Notes: generated by a model from the sequence alone, not told the origin. Numbered from the stretch's first letter, positions 52,971 through 61,193 are shown. The stretch: 64,000 nt of DNA from Parcubacteria group bacterium (GCA_943359555.1 CALRHW010000001.1:1-64000); one strand, 5' to 3'. A program made the numbers and translations.

Positions 52971-53510
52971 TTAAACTTGTGGAGCTTCAGCTGGAGTTTC
53001 TGCTTTTACTTCTGGTTCAGGAGTGGAAGTAGGAACAACTTCAGGAGCTGGTGTTGCTTCAGGAGTCACTTCAGCAACTGGAGCTGGAGCAACGACTTCG
53101 GGAGCACTCGCTTCCGCAGATGCAGGTGCAGGTGCGACGGTTGCCTCCGTAGCCACAGCTGGCACAACAGTCGCCTCAGCGGTCGCAATCGGCGCAACGC
53201 TTGCAACAGGCACCTCACTTACCTCTTTTGCGATTGGTTTTTTCTTTGGCAAAACGTTTACTTTTTTTCCTTCAATAATTTTTCTCGAAACGAGTAAATT
53301 GTGAACTGTTCCAGAAAGTTGCGCACCCACAGACATCCAGTGCTTTATTCTATCGTTTTTAAACTCCGCTTTTTCGCCACGACGAGAATCGTACGCACCT
53401 AAAGTCTCTAAAGTTTTTCCACTTTTTGGACCATTTTTAGAATCAGATAAAACAAGCCGAAATGTCGGTTCGTGCTTTCTGCCTACTCTTTGTAATCTAA
53501 TTTTTAACAT
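52971..53510 (-). CDS. rpsP: Ribosomal protein bS16 with long Ala/Pro-rich C-terminal extension
   Basis: A 179-residue S16; typical S16 is 80-90. The first 90 residues are normal (LKIRLQRVGRKHEPTFRLVL, LGAYDSRRGEKAEFKNDRIKHWMSVGAQLSGTVHNLL). The remaining 85-90 are almost only Ala, Val, Pro, Glu and Thr, and would be an unstructured acidic tail. A frame runs up to 53597, but ATG 53510 gives the standard start. TGTTAAGAT ends 7 nt before it. Divergent from rnr. Confidence 0.95.
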   Translation of the reverse strand: MLKIRLQRVGRKHEPTFRLVLSDSKNGPKSGKTLETLGAYDSRRGEKAEFKNDRIKHWMSVGAQLSGTVHNLLVSRKIIEGKKVNVLPKKKPIAKEVSEVPVASVAPIATAEATVVPAVATEATVAPAPASAEASAPEVVAPAPVAEVTPEATPAPEVVPTSTPEPEVKAETPAEAPQV

Positions 53511-53517
53511 GGCGATT

Positions 53518-53526
53518 ATCTTAACA
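53518..53526 (-). promoter_or_regulatory. Extended -10 TGTTAAGAT of rpsP
   Basis: The element ends 7 nt before ATG 53510 and so predicts a leaderless rpsP message. Confidence 0.55.
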
Positions 53527-53553
53527 GAAGCGATTGATTTGGTCAAACGCCAT

Positions 53554-53582
53554 TTGGTCAAAACGCGCGCTTCTGATATAGT
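53554..53582 (+). promoter_or_regulatory. rnr promoter (TTGGTC, 17 bp, TATAGT)
   Basis: TTGGTC at 53554-53559 and TGATATAGT (box 53577-53582) are 17 bp apart; the ATG follows after 8 nt, another leaderless-type start. Confidence 0.6.
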
Positions 53583-53590
53583 TTTTACAA

Positions 53591-55546
53591 ATGCCAAAAA
53601 AGGTTTCCGGTCATATCAAAATTACTTCAAAGGTCATCGGGTATCTGCCAGTAGACGGCGTGCTAGAAGATATTGAAATACAAACAAGCGGATTAAAAAC
53701 AGCGCTCAACGACGACGAGGTGGAAGTCGCGCTTCTTCCCATTGTAAAAGGTATTCGCCAGCAAGGTGAGGTAATGAAAATAATAAAACGCGCACGAATG
53801 GAGTTTGTGGGAACGATAGAAAAAGTGGATGTGGAAAAAGTAGGGGGCGATTTTTTCCTCGTACCAGACGATAAAAAGTTTTATCGCGATATTTTGGTGC
53901 CTGCTTCTAGTGCTCTCAACGCACAAGACGGCGACAAAGCTTTCGTCCACATTACAGAATGGAAAGATATGGAAAGTCGGCCTCGTGGCGAAGTGCTTCG
54001 TGTGCTTGGAAAAAAGGGGGTGCACGATGTGGAAATGCAATCCATCGTTTTAGAAAAAGGTTTTGATACTGACTTTTTGCCTGAAGTAGAGGAAGATGCA
54101 AAAAAAGCTGCGACCACGGCACGCGAAAATTTTGCGCAAGAAATTGCACGCCGAAAAGATTTTCGTGACACGACTACTTTTACTATTGATCCTGTGGACG
54201 CAAAAGATTTTGATGATGCTATATCTTTTAAAGAACTCGCGGATGACGACTACGAAATAGGGGTGCATATTGCAGATGTGTCGCATTTCGTAACTGAAGG
54301 CACTGTACTTGACAAGGAAGCGCGCAAACGTGGCTTTTCTGTGTATCTCGTAGACCGCACAATTCCTATGCTTCCAGAAGAGCTTTCAAATGACATGTGT
54401 AGTTTAAATCCACACGAAGATAAGCTGGCTTTTTCAGCGGTTTTTGTAATGAGTAAAGATGGCAAAGTTAAAGAAAAGTGGTTTGGAAAAACTGTCATCA
54501 ATTCAAACAAAAGATTTACTTATGAAAATGCTATGGAGAGTATAAATACTGTGAAAGACGGTGTGAGTGGAACAGGCGAATTTTCAAAAGAGTTAAATAT
54601 TTTAAATAAAATCGCAAAAATTTATCAAGAAGAAAGACGGATAAACGGCGCGATAGATTTTGAGACGGATGAAGTACGTTTTCAACTTGACGCTGATGGT
54701 GTGCCGATAAGTGTTTACAGAAAAGAGCGTCTTGATACTCACAAACTCGTAGAAGAATTTATGCTTCTCGCCAATCGCGAAGTAGCTGAAGTGGTTTTTA
54801 AAGTAAATGAAAAAAGTAAAGACGGCCGAGCGTTTATTTACCGTATTCACCCTGAACCAAACGTAGAAAAAATAGAAAACTTGTCTATATTTTTAAAAGC
54901 TCTGGGTTTTGAGCTCAAGAGCAAAAACGGCAACGTAACTTCAAAAGACATAAATGCGATGTTACAAAAAATAGCTGGCTCGCCCGCAGAATCTTTAATT
55001 AAAACTGCAACTATTCGCTCAATGGCAAAAGCTATTTATTCTACAAAAAATGTTGGGCACTTTGGTTTGGGTTTTGAATTTTACACACATTTCACTTCCC
55101 CAATTCGTCGTTATCCAGATCTTATCGTGCACAGACTTTTGCAACGTCAGCTTGTCGGAGGAAAGGTAGCGCAAGATGAATTCGTAAAATATGAAAAAAT
55201 TTCTATGGACGCGAGTGAAAAAGAAATTTCTGCTGCAGAAGCCGAACGTGCATCAATAAAATACAAGCAAGTAGAATATATGAGCAAACGAGTTGGTCAA
55301 GAATTTGAGGGCACGATTTCTGGAGTTACAGAATGGGGTATTTATGTAGAAGAGGTTACTTCAAAAAGTGAAGGAATGATAAAACTCCGTGATATGAAAG
55401 ATGATATGTATGAGCTTGATGAAAAAAATTACGCTATTATCGGCGTACGTACTGGTAAAAAATATTCTCTTGGTGATAAAATAAAATTTAAGGTGATGAG
55501 TGCGGATTTAAATAAAAAAATACTGGATTTTGCACTTGTTCAGTAA
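53591..55546 (+). CDS. rnr: Ribonuclease R / RNase II family exoribonuclease
   Basis: A 651-residue 3'-5' exoribonuclease. The N-terminal cold-shock-like RNA-binding part is followed by the RNB domain from about residue 190, with TIDPVDAKDFDDAISF holding the four Asp of the active site and GVHIADVSHFV next. FYTHFTSPIRRYPDLIVHRLL is the RNB end motif. The C-terminal S1 domain starts at GQEFEGTISGVTEWGIYVE. It is a little shorter than E. coli RNase R. Processes and degrades structured RNA. A long inverted repeat starts at its stop codon. Confidence 0.95.
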   Translation: MPKKVSGHIKITSKVIGYLPVDGVLEDIEIQTSGLKTALNDDEVEVALLPIVKGIRQQGEVMKIIKRARMEFVGTIEKVDVEKVGGDFFLVPDDKKFYRDILVPASSALNAQDGDKAFVHITEWKDMESRPRGEVLRVLGKKGVHDVEMQSIVLEKGFDTDFLPEVEEDAKKAATTARENFAQEIARRKDFRDTTTFTIDPVDAKDFDDAISFKELADDDYEIGVHIADVSHFVTEGTVLDKEARKRGFSVYLVDRTIPMLPEELSNDMCSLNPHEDKLAFSAVFVMSKDGKVKEKWFGKTVINSNKRFTYENAMESINTVKDGVSGTGEFSKELNILNKIAKIYQEERRINGAIDFETDEVRFQLDADGVPISVYRKERLDTHKLVEEFMLLANREVAEVVFKVNEKSKDGRAFIYRIHPEPNVEKIENLSIFLKALGFELKSKNGNVTSKDINAMLQKIAGSPAESLIKTATIRSMAKAIYSTKNVGHFGLGFEFYTHFTSPIRRYPDLIVHRLLQRQLVGGKVAQDEFVKYEKISMDASEKEISAAEAERASIKYKQVEYMSKRVGQEFEGTISGVTEWGIYVEEVTSKSEGMIKLRDMKDDMYELDEKNYAIIGVRTGKKYSLGDKIKFKVMSADLNKKILDFALVQ

Positions 55547-55616
55547 AAAATCTTTATAATAGGCTCGGAACGAGTTAGCGAAGCGCTTTAGAGAAGAGCC
55601 TATTATAACGATTTTT
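55546..55616. repeat. Long-arm inverted repeat at the rnr stop codon
   Basis: Arms 55546-55566 and 55596-55616 pair over 21 bp with one mismatch (AAAAATCTTTATAATAGGCT against its complement). A 29-nt spacer lies between. The rnr stop codon touches the left arm. Terminator-like for the plus strand, with a T run at the end. Confidence 0.7.
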
Positions 55617-55667
55617 AGGACTTTATCTTTTCTTTGGGAAGTTTTTATCGTGTAGTTGGTAAAATAA

Positions 55668-55696
55668 TTGTCCGCCAGAAATGGTGGGTGTATAAT
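55668..55696 (+). promoter_or_regulatory. Promoter of the heptad-repeat gene (TTGTCC, 17 bp, TATAAT)
   Basis: TTGTCC at 55668-55673 and TATAAT at 55691-55696 are 17 bp apart; the ATG lies 21 nt further. Confidence 0.65.
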
Positions 55697-55717
55697 TATT
55701 AATAATAAAAAAACTAT

Positions 55718-56089
55718 ATGAGCAAAATAATTGAGAAACAAATAAAAAGTTTGGACGATAAGTTTGAAAAGAAGTTTGATAACTTGGATAAAAAGGTTAA
55801 TTTGCTAGATAATAAAGTAGATGGTTTGGATAAAAAAGTTGATGGTTTGGATAAGAAAATTGACGGTGTTGATAAAAAAGTAGACAGACTAGAAAACAGG
55901 TTTGACAATTTTGTGGTGATGGTAAAAGAGGGTTTTGAAAAAATGGAAGAACGGTTTGATAATATGGATAAAAAATTTGAATATAGATTTGATAAGCTGG
56001 AAATGTACACACTAGGAAACACAAAAAGAATAGAAATTCTTGAAGACAAAATGGTTGTTGTTACCAAAAAAATTGGCTTAAAAATATAA
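55718..56089 (+). CDS. Heptad-repeat coiled-coil protein
   Basis: A 123-residue protein made almost entirely of seven-residue units of the form Leu-Asp-x-Lys-Val-Asp-Gly (LDKKVDGLDKKVDGLDKKID), flanked by FDNLDKK and RFDNMDKKF units. Hydrophobic residues at positions a and d predict a long parallel coiled coil about 15 nm long. The Asp/Lys-rich surface is highly charged. It has its own promoter and no signal peptide. Similar proteins in other bacteria are of unknown or phage-tail-related role. Near-identical units suggest growth by DNA slippage. Confidence 0.7.
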   Translation: MSKIIEKQIKSLDDKFEKKFDNLDKKVNLLDNKVDGLDKKVDGLDKKIDGVDKKVDRLENRFDNFVVMVKEGFEKMEERFDNMDKKFEYRFDKLEMYTLGNTKRIEILEDKMVVVTKKIGLKI

Positions 56090-56153
56090 CAAAAAAACTA
56101 ATAAAAAACACTTGTAAAAAAACTTACTATCTTCGTATGTTATGTCTAGCTTC

Positions 56154-58505
56154 TTATTTCGCAACGACCACAGCTTCCTCAAACTCAATAGAAAGTAATT
56201 TTGAAATTCCGCCTGAACCCATAGTTACTCCGTAAAGAATCCCCGCACGGGACATCGTCTCTCTGTTGTGTGTAATTAAAATAAGTTGAGAATATTTTGA
56301 TAAATTCTCTATCATATCTCCATATTTTCTTGAATTGGCTTCGTCCAACGCAGCGTCAGTTTCGTCCAAAATAATAAAAGGAGGCGGGTTTACCTGAGAT
56401 ACCGCAAAAAGAAGTGCGATAGAAGTAAGCGCTCGCTCACCACCAGAAAGCATCACAAGACCTTTGATTTTTTTGCGAGGCAGACTTACGGCAATATCCA
56501 AACCTTCAAGCTCCTCTTCCTCTTCTCTTATCTGTCCGTCTTCCATTTCAAGCACGGCAGATAAATCTGTATCACTATCGTCGCGAGAGTCGCGAGCGCG
56601 GTTTTTCTTTTTTTCTTTCACGACAAGAAGTGACGCATTTCCGCCACCAAACATAAGAGAGAAAAATTCCTGAAACTGAACGTTGATTTTTTCCACACCG
56701 TTTTTAAATTCTGTCGTAAGTTTTTCATCAAGTTCTGTGATGAGAATCTTTAGTGATTCGGCTGATTTTTGTAAATCTCCGAGCTCGCGTTCCAAAAATG
56801 AATCGCGCTCACTCACCTCTTTAAATTCTTTCATTATTTCGTCGCTTCCTCCACCACCAGCGTCCTCTATGCGAATTTTAATTTTTTCTATCACACGACG
56901 ACGGTCTTCTTGGACTGTGCGTGGTTCTTTTTTGTTTGAGACTGTGGAGTTTGTGTCGGCGTTTTCGCTCGCGTTTTCGTCCGAGCCAGTAGTTGAACCC
57001 GAGCCCGCAGGCGCGAGGGTGTGCGACGCAAAATCAAGCACTGCTCGCCCCACAAGTACGAGAGCTTCGCCAAGCTCGCGCTTAAAATTTTCCTCTTCTA
57101 GTTTTACTTTATCTTCCGCATTTTTTACATTTGCGAGCGCCACAATGACCTCATTTTGTCGCGTCATCAAACTAAACATCGCTCGTTCCGCTTCTCTATT
57201 TGTATCTTTTTCTCGCTCAATTTCCGCGCGGAGTGCGTTGTATTCAGTCTGAAAAGCTACCTCTTCTTTTTCAAACGAGACCACTTTTACCTCCACATTT
57301 TTTTTCTGTAGAAAAAGCTCAGCTAAATATTCTTCAGACTCTCTTATAAGCGCGTCATTTCCACCTGAGCGATTTTTCGCCACAAAACTCACAACAATCT
57401 TTTTCACATTTTCAAAAAGTTTTTTTAATGCACCAATATCGCTCAAACCCTCCGCACTTTCAGCGCTTCGGACAACTTCATCTACAAAACCTTCAACTTC
57501 TTTCAAACTCACCATTTTCCCCTCTTCTGTCTGCGAGATTTCTTTTTGTTTTTTTATAATACGTTCCTCTGAAGACACTTCACCTTCTATTCTGCCGAGG
57601 TCGCGCATTAAAAAATCTTTTTCTCCACGCACACCGCGGATTTTTTCTTCAAGCTCTATAAGCTCTATACTTTTTTTATCTTTTCCCGTTGAGCCCTCCA
57701 AGATTTTCTTTGCACTTACTAGCTCGTCTTCAAGCTTTTGTAATTCTTTTTGCAAAGGCGCGCGTTCCGCCACATTACTAGCATGAGTAAATTTTATATA
57801 ATCATCTTCACGCTTCAAATATTCTAAATAAAGCCCTAAAAGCTCATCTTTCATCTGCAAAGTTTTTTCCACTTTCTCCATCTGCTTTTTGAGAAATCGT
57901 AAATGTGGAGCAACTTCTTTTCGTAAAGACTCCACAGATGCAATATTATCCTGAGTTTTTCCGAGCTTGCGTTCACTTTCTTGACGTTTGTATTGATATA
58001 TCTTTAAACCAAGTGCGTCTTCAATCATCGCGCGACGATCCTTTAAATTTGCATTCAAAATTTTATCAGCTTCACCTTGAGAAATAATATGATGACCAGA
58101 CGAGCCGATGTGTGCACCAGAAAGAAGCTCAATAATATCTTTGAGACGCGCTTGACTACCATTTATAAAATACTCGTTTACAGAATCGCGATGTACGACA
58201 CGCTCTAGAGAAACTTCATCAAAATCAATATTTAGAAATCTTTTTCTATTATCAAAAATTACTTTTACAGAAGCGCGATTGGAACGACCTGTATCTACGC
58301 TGCCGTTAAAAATCAAATCTTCACCTTTTTTTCCGCGCAAGGATTTTATAGATTGTTCGCCAAGCACAAAACGAAACGCCTCGGCGATGTTTGATTTTCC
58401 AGAACCGTTTGGACCAACGATAGCAGAAATAGCGGAAGTGAACTCTAAATTACTTTTTTTTGCAAACGACTTAAAGCCGTTGATTTCAAGACCTTTCAAA
58501 TACAT
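56154..58505 (-). CDS. smc: SMC-type chromosome segregation ATPase, short and apparently hinge-less
   Basis: A 783-residue SMC-like protein; bacterial SMC is normally about 1150-1200. GPNGSGKSNIAEAFRFVLGE (residues 31-50) is Walker A. SQGEADKILNANLKDRRAMIEDALGLKIYQYK is the SMC R-loop/Q-loop region. LSGGERALTSIALLFA (about 683) is the signature and FIILDETDAALDEAN the Walker B. Between the heads there are about 480 residues of coiled coil, and no hinge-like Gly-rich globular segment is evident. A low-complexity Ser/Asn/Asp/Glu stretch lies at about 495-528. The order rnc-smc is the usual one. Confidence 0.9.
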   Translation of the reverse strand: MYLKGLEINGFKSFAKKSNLEFTSAISAIVGPNGSGKSNIAEAFRFVLGEQSIKSLRGKKGEDLIFNGSVDTGRSNRASVKVIFDNRKRFLNIDFDEVSLERVVHRDSVNEYFINGSQARLKDIIELLSGAHIGSSGHHIISQGEADKILNANLKDRRAMIEDALGLKIYQYKRQESERKLGKTQDNIASVESLRKEVAPHLRFLKKQMEKVEKTLQMKDELLGLYLEYLKREDDYIKFTHASNVAERAPLQKELQKLEDELVSAKKILEGSTGKDKKSIELIELEEKIRGVRGEKDFLMRDLGRIEGEVSSEERIIKKQKEISQTEEGKMVSLKEVEGFVDEVVRSAESAEGLSDIGALKKLFENVKKIVVSFVAKNRSGGNDALIRESEEYLAELFLQKKNVEVKVVSFEKEEVAFQTEYNALRAEIEREKDTNREAERAMFSLMTRQNEVIVALANVKNAEDKVKLEEENFKRELGEALVLVGRAVLDFASHTLAPAGSGSTTGSDENASENADTNSTVSNKKEPRTVQEDRRRVIEKIKIRIEDAGGGGSDEIMKEFKEVSERDSFLERELGDLQKSAESLKILITELDEKLTTEFKNGVEKINVQFQEFFSLMFGGGNASLLVVKEKKKNRARDSRDDSDTDLSAVLEMEDGQIREEEEELEGLDIAVSLPRKKIKGLVMLSGGERALTSIALLFAVSQVNPPPFIILDETDAALDEANSRKYGDMIENLSKYSQLILITHNRETMSRAGILYGVTMGSGGISKLLSIEFEEAVVVAK

Positions 58506-58573
58506 AGATGCTTAAGATTAACATTATTTTAAGCCATATAAAATACTTGACTTCTAGCTGTCTTTGTATTCAT

Positions 58574-59266
58574 TTACCACCCCTTTTTTTCAAGTCCTTT
58601 TCTTGCCGCCTCTTGTTCTGCGTCTTGTTTTGATTCACCTTCGCCAGAAGCTACGAGATTTTTACCGAGATATACGCCCACGGTAAATCTTTTATCATGG
58701 TCTGGTCCAGTTTCTTTTGTTGTTTTATAGGCAGGGGTAGTGCTTTCCCTTTCCTGCGCTTTTTCTTGAAATAAACTTTTTGAATCTATCCAAGTGCCTT
58801 TTGAAATAATGTCCCCGATAAGTGGCGAAATATTTTTGTAAATGAATTCTTTTACAACCTCATATCCTTGGTCTACATAAATAGCGCCGATTATTGCTTC
58901 AAGTGTGTTTGCTAAAATATATTGTCGTGCGCGACCAGTATCTTTCATTTCTCCGCGAGATAAAAGTAAAAAGTCATTTACAAAAAGAGACGTCGCCACG
59001 CGCGCGCAAGTCGTCGCGTTTACAAGTGCACTGCGGAAGCTCGTCATCTGACCTTCATTTGATCCAGGGTATTCTTTGTATAAATAATCTGTAATTACAA
59101 GCTCCAGCACCGCATCACCTAAAAATTCCAAGCGTTCGTTGTGTTCAAGTCCAGAGTCTTTGTTTTCATTTATATATGAACGATGAACAAACGCTTGTTT
59201 CAGTAGCGTTTTGTCGCGGAATTTTAATCCAGCTTTTTCTTCAAATTTTGAGAAGTTTATGTTCAT
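58574..59266 (-). CDS. rnc: Ribonuclease III
   Basis: A 230-residue double-strand RNA endonuclease. HNERLEFLGDAVLEL is the signature with the catalytic Glu and Asp. ILANTLEAIIGAIYVDQG carries the second metal-binding set. The C-terminal dsRNA-binding domain (GPDHDKRFTVGVYLG, SKQDAEQEAARKGLEK) is present. The start overlaps the nusB-Nudix stop by 4 nt (59263-59266), so the two are translationally coupled. It processes rRNA precursors. smc follows 68 nt later. Confidence 0.95.
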   Translation of the reverse strand: MNINFSKFEEKAGLKFRDKTLLKQAFVHRSYINENKDSGLEHNERLEFLGDAVLELVITDYLYKEYPGSNEGQMTSFRSALVNATTCARVATSLFVNDFLLLSRGEMKDTGRARQYILANTLEAIIGAIYVDQGYEVVKEFIYKNISPLIGDIISKGTWIDSKSLFQEKAQERESTTPAYKTTKETGPDHDKRFTVGVYLGKNLVASGEGESKQDAEQEAARKGLEKKGW

Positions 59267-60174
59267 TTCGCGTCTTTGGTGTCCCCAAGTAGTATGTTTA
59301 TAGCCTTGGTTATAGTCGGCAGAATATCATTATAAAAATTAAGGTCAAGTATGTCGGCAAGTTTAAACCAACGCACATCATCTAGTCCACCGCTTTCTTT
59401 TAATTTTATTTCTTCAAATTTTGACTCGGCAAGGTAGTAATGCACCTGCTTTTTTATCTTCCCTTTCTCTGGATCAAAAGCGATATATGCATTATTACCG
59501 AGTTCTTCTTTTACATTTATATTGAGTCCGAGCTCGTCTTTTATAACACGTTTTATTCCAGCTATATCTTCTTCTCCTTCTTCAAAATGACCCTTTGAAA
59601 GTGTCCAATGTCCGAAAACATCGTGCACAAGAGCGAGATAAATGTCATCGCCATCTTTTCCAAAAACGACAGCTCCTCCGAGTTTTTCTATCGGCGCTTG
59701 GTCATCTGGAATGTCTGGATGACGCTTTCTTTTTGAAGTCTCGTCTTTACCCGGCTCGCCCATTTCTTTATATACCGCACCGAGGACGCCGTTTACAAAC
59801 TTTCCACTCGTATCCCCACCAAAAGTCTTTGCAAGCTCAATTGCCTCGTTTATAGCCACTTTTGGGGGCACTTCTTTTCTGTCAGCAAAAAGAAGCTCGT
59901 AAAGTCCAATGCGCAAAATGTTGCGGTCAATAATAGAAATTTTATCAATTGGCCAATCTGGCGCAGCTTTTTCTATAATCACGTCCAAATCCTTTTTCTT
60001 TGCAACGACATTCTTCATCAAGTTTTCCATGAATGCCAAATCACCCGTTCCAGTAGCAAACTCTGAAGCGTTGCGTTCAAAAATATCCATAGCCTCCTTA
60101 GCACTTTTTTTATTGAAATCCCATTCAAAAAGTGATTGTGTGACTATTGATCTTGATAAATGCCTGTTTGCCAT
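59263..60174 (-). CDS. nusB: NusB-Nudix fusion protein
   Basis: A 303-residue protein. Residues 1-140 are NusB-like (RHLSRSIVTQSLFEWDF, IDRNILRIGLYELLF, PPKVAINEAIELAKTFGG, FVNGVLGAVYKEMG), the antitermination factor for rRNA transcription. Residues 165-300 are a Nudix hydrolase: GGAVVFGKDGDDIYLALV, then GHFEEGEEDIAGIKRVIKDE (about 193), which fits the Nudix box except that the Glu after Arg is Val. Dephosphorylation of a nucleoside diphosphate derivative is possible but activity may be reduced. Single uninterrupted frame; fusion is real unless an unseen frameshift exists. Confidence 0.9.
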   Translation of the reverse strand: MANRHLSRSIVTQSLFEWDFNKKSAKEAMDIFERNASEFATGTGDLAFMENLMKNVVAKKKDLDVIIEKAAPDWPIDKISIIDRNILRIGLYELLFADRKEVPPKVAINEAIELAKTFGGDTSGKFVNGVLGAVYKEMGEPGKDETSKRKRHPDIPDDQAPIEKLGGAVVFGKDGDDIYLALVHDVFGHWTLSKGHFEEGEEDIAGIKRVIKDELGLNINVKEELGNNAYIAFDPEKGKIKKQVHYYLAESKFEEIKLKESGGLDDVRWFKLADILDLNFYNDILPTITKAINILLGDTKDAK

Positions 60175-60219
60175 TATTTTTTTGTTTTAAGAACTTTTGA
60201 AACTCGCACCGCACTTTTT

Positions 60220-60255
60220 TCACATTAACTTCACTTTCTTAAACTTTCTGCCCAT
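60220..60255 (-). CDS. Possible 11-residue leader peptide
   Basis: ATG at 60255 reads 11 codons (MGRKFKKVKLM) to TGA. AGGAG stands directly before the ATG and GGAGG lies 12 nt upstream. This occurs in a purine-rich gap between rpmF and nusB. It may be a regulatory leader peptide or chance. Confidence 0.2.
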   Translation of the reverse strand: MGRKFKKVKLM

Positions 60256-60276
60256 CTCCTACTCACCTCCGCACTT

Positions 60277-60498
60277 TTACTTTTTCCCCGCTTTCTCTTT
60301 AGCTTTTTGCCGTTTAGTGATTTTAGCCATCGTATCCACTACTACTTTGTCTTTATAAGTACCACATTTTGCACATACTCTATGACTCATTTTTGGAGCG
60401 TTGCATTTTGGACACTTGGAAAGAGACCTCATCTTTAGTGCGTGATGAGAACGTCTGTTGCCCGTATGAGCCCGTGTGTGTCGCATTCTTACAACCAT
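60277..60498 (-). CDS. rpmF: Ribosomal protein bL32
   Basis: A 73-residue large-subunit protein with RRSHHALKM and zinc-ribbon pairs CPKC and CAKC. The C-terminal tail is Lys-rich. Of normal size. The promoter lies 9 nt before the ATG. It leads the rpmF - nusB-Nudix - rnc - smc group, an order common in bacteria. Confidence 0.95.
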   Translation of the reverse strand: MVVRMRHTRAHTGNRRSHHALKMRSLSKCPKCNAPKMSHRVCAKCGTYKDKVVVDTMAKITKRQKAKEKAGKK

Positions 60499-60507
60499 AT
60501 ATTGAAG

Positions 60508-60535
60508 ATTATATACAATTATAAAAAAAAGACAA
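60508..60535 (-). promoter_or_regulatory. rpmF promoter (TTGTCT, 16 bp, TATAAT)
   Basis: TTGTCT at 60530-60535 and TATAAT at 60508-60513 are 16 bp apart; the ATG follows after 9 nt. Confidence 0.65.
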
Positions 60536-60549
60536 TGTCTACTAGGTCT

Positions 60550-61176
60550 CTAACTGCGTGCAAAAAACTTTTTCAAAAAACTTCTACGGTGGATATCGCA
60601 CATTCCGAGCATGCGGATTTTTTTCAAATGCTCGAACGTTCCGTATCCCTTATGCTCTTCAAAACCATAGCCGACGTATTTTTCGGCATATTTTTCCATT
60701 TTCGCGTCGCGATGTTGCTTGGCAATAACTGAAGCTAGACTTATCACTGCAATCTTTTCATCACCGCGAATAATCGTCCGTTGTTTTTTATATTCAGGTG
60801 GTGCGTGTAAACCGCCGTCTAGAAAAACCATACACTCTTTGGGGTTTATTTTTAGACGATTGAGCGCTCGCAGGATAGCGAGCGCGATTGCCTTATTTAT
60901 TCCAATTTTATCAATCACAGACGAACTCACAGACGCGATGGAATAATTTAATTTTTGAGAGCTATTTTTACGGACACCGCTCGCAGACCGTCCGAGCTTT
61001 TTTACCTTTCCAGCCCACTCTCTGCGTTTTTGTGCGGAAAGTTTTTTTGAGTCGCGGATGCCCGCAAAAAAAGACATGTCAAAAAATTTATTTATACACA
61101 CCGCGCCCACAGATACTGGGCCAGCAAGCGGTCCACGCCCCACTTCGTCAATACCAACAATATATCGATATTTCAT
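60550..61176 (-). CDS. rnhB: Ribonuclease HII
   Basis: A 208-residue enzyme that cuts RNA in RNA-DNA hybrids and single ribonucleotides in DNA. GIDEVGRGPLAGPVSVGAV holds Asp and Glu, RDSKKLSAQKRREW follows, and FLDGGLHAP and SLASVIAKQHRDAKME carry the other acidic residues. HKGYGTFEHLKKI is the typical tail. Length is normal. It is divergent from dnaE with 39 bp between the starts, and TGATAGAAT is a possible -10 for it. Confidence 0.95.
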   Translation of the reverse strand: MKYRYIVGIDEVGRGPLAGPVSVGAVCINKFFDMSFFAGIRDSKKLSAQKRREWAGKVKKLGRSASGVRKNSSQKLNYSIASVSSSVIDKIGINKAIALAILRALNRLKINPKECMVFLDGGLHAPPEYKKQRTIIRGDEKIAVISLASVIAKQHRDAKMEKYAEKYVGYGFEEHKGYGTFEHLKKIRMLGMCDIHRRSFLKKFFARS

Positions 61177-61184
61177 CTCTATTT

Positions 61185-61193
61185 TGCTATAAT
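61185..61193 (+). promoter_or_regulatory. Extended -10 TGCTATAAT before dnaE
   Basis: TGCTATAAT lies 22 nt before ATG 61216, in the short divergent region with rnhB. Confidence 0.6.

Noticed and set aside
56683..57252. Plus-strand frame of 189 codons opposite smc
   Set aside because: It is a Ser/Phe-rich mirror of the Glu/Lys-rich coiled coil of smc, the expected result of codon bias on the opposite strand.
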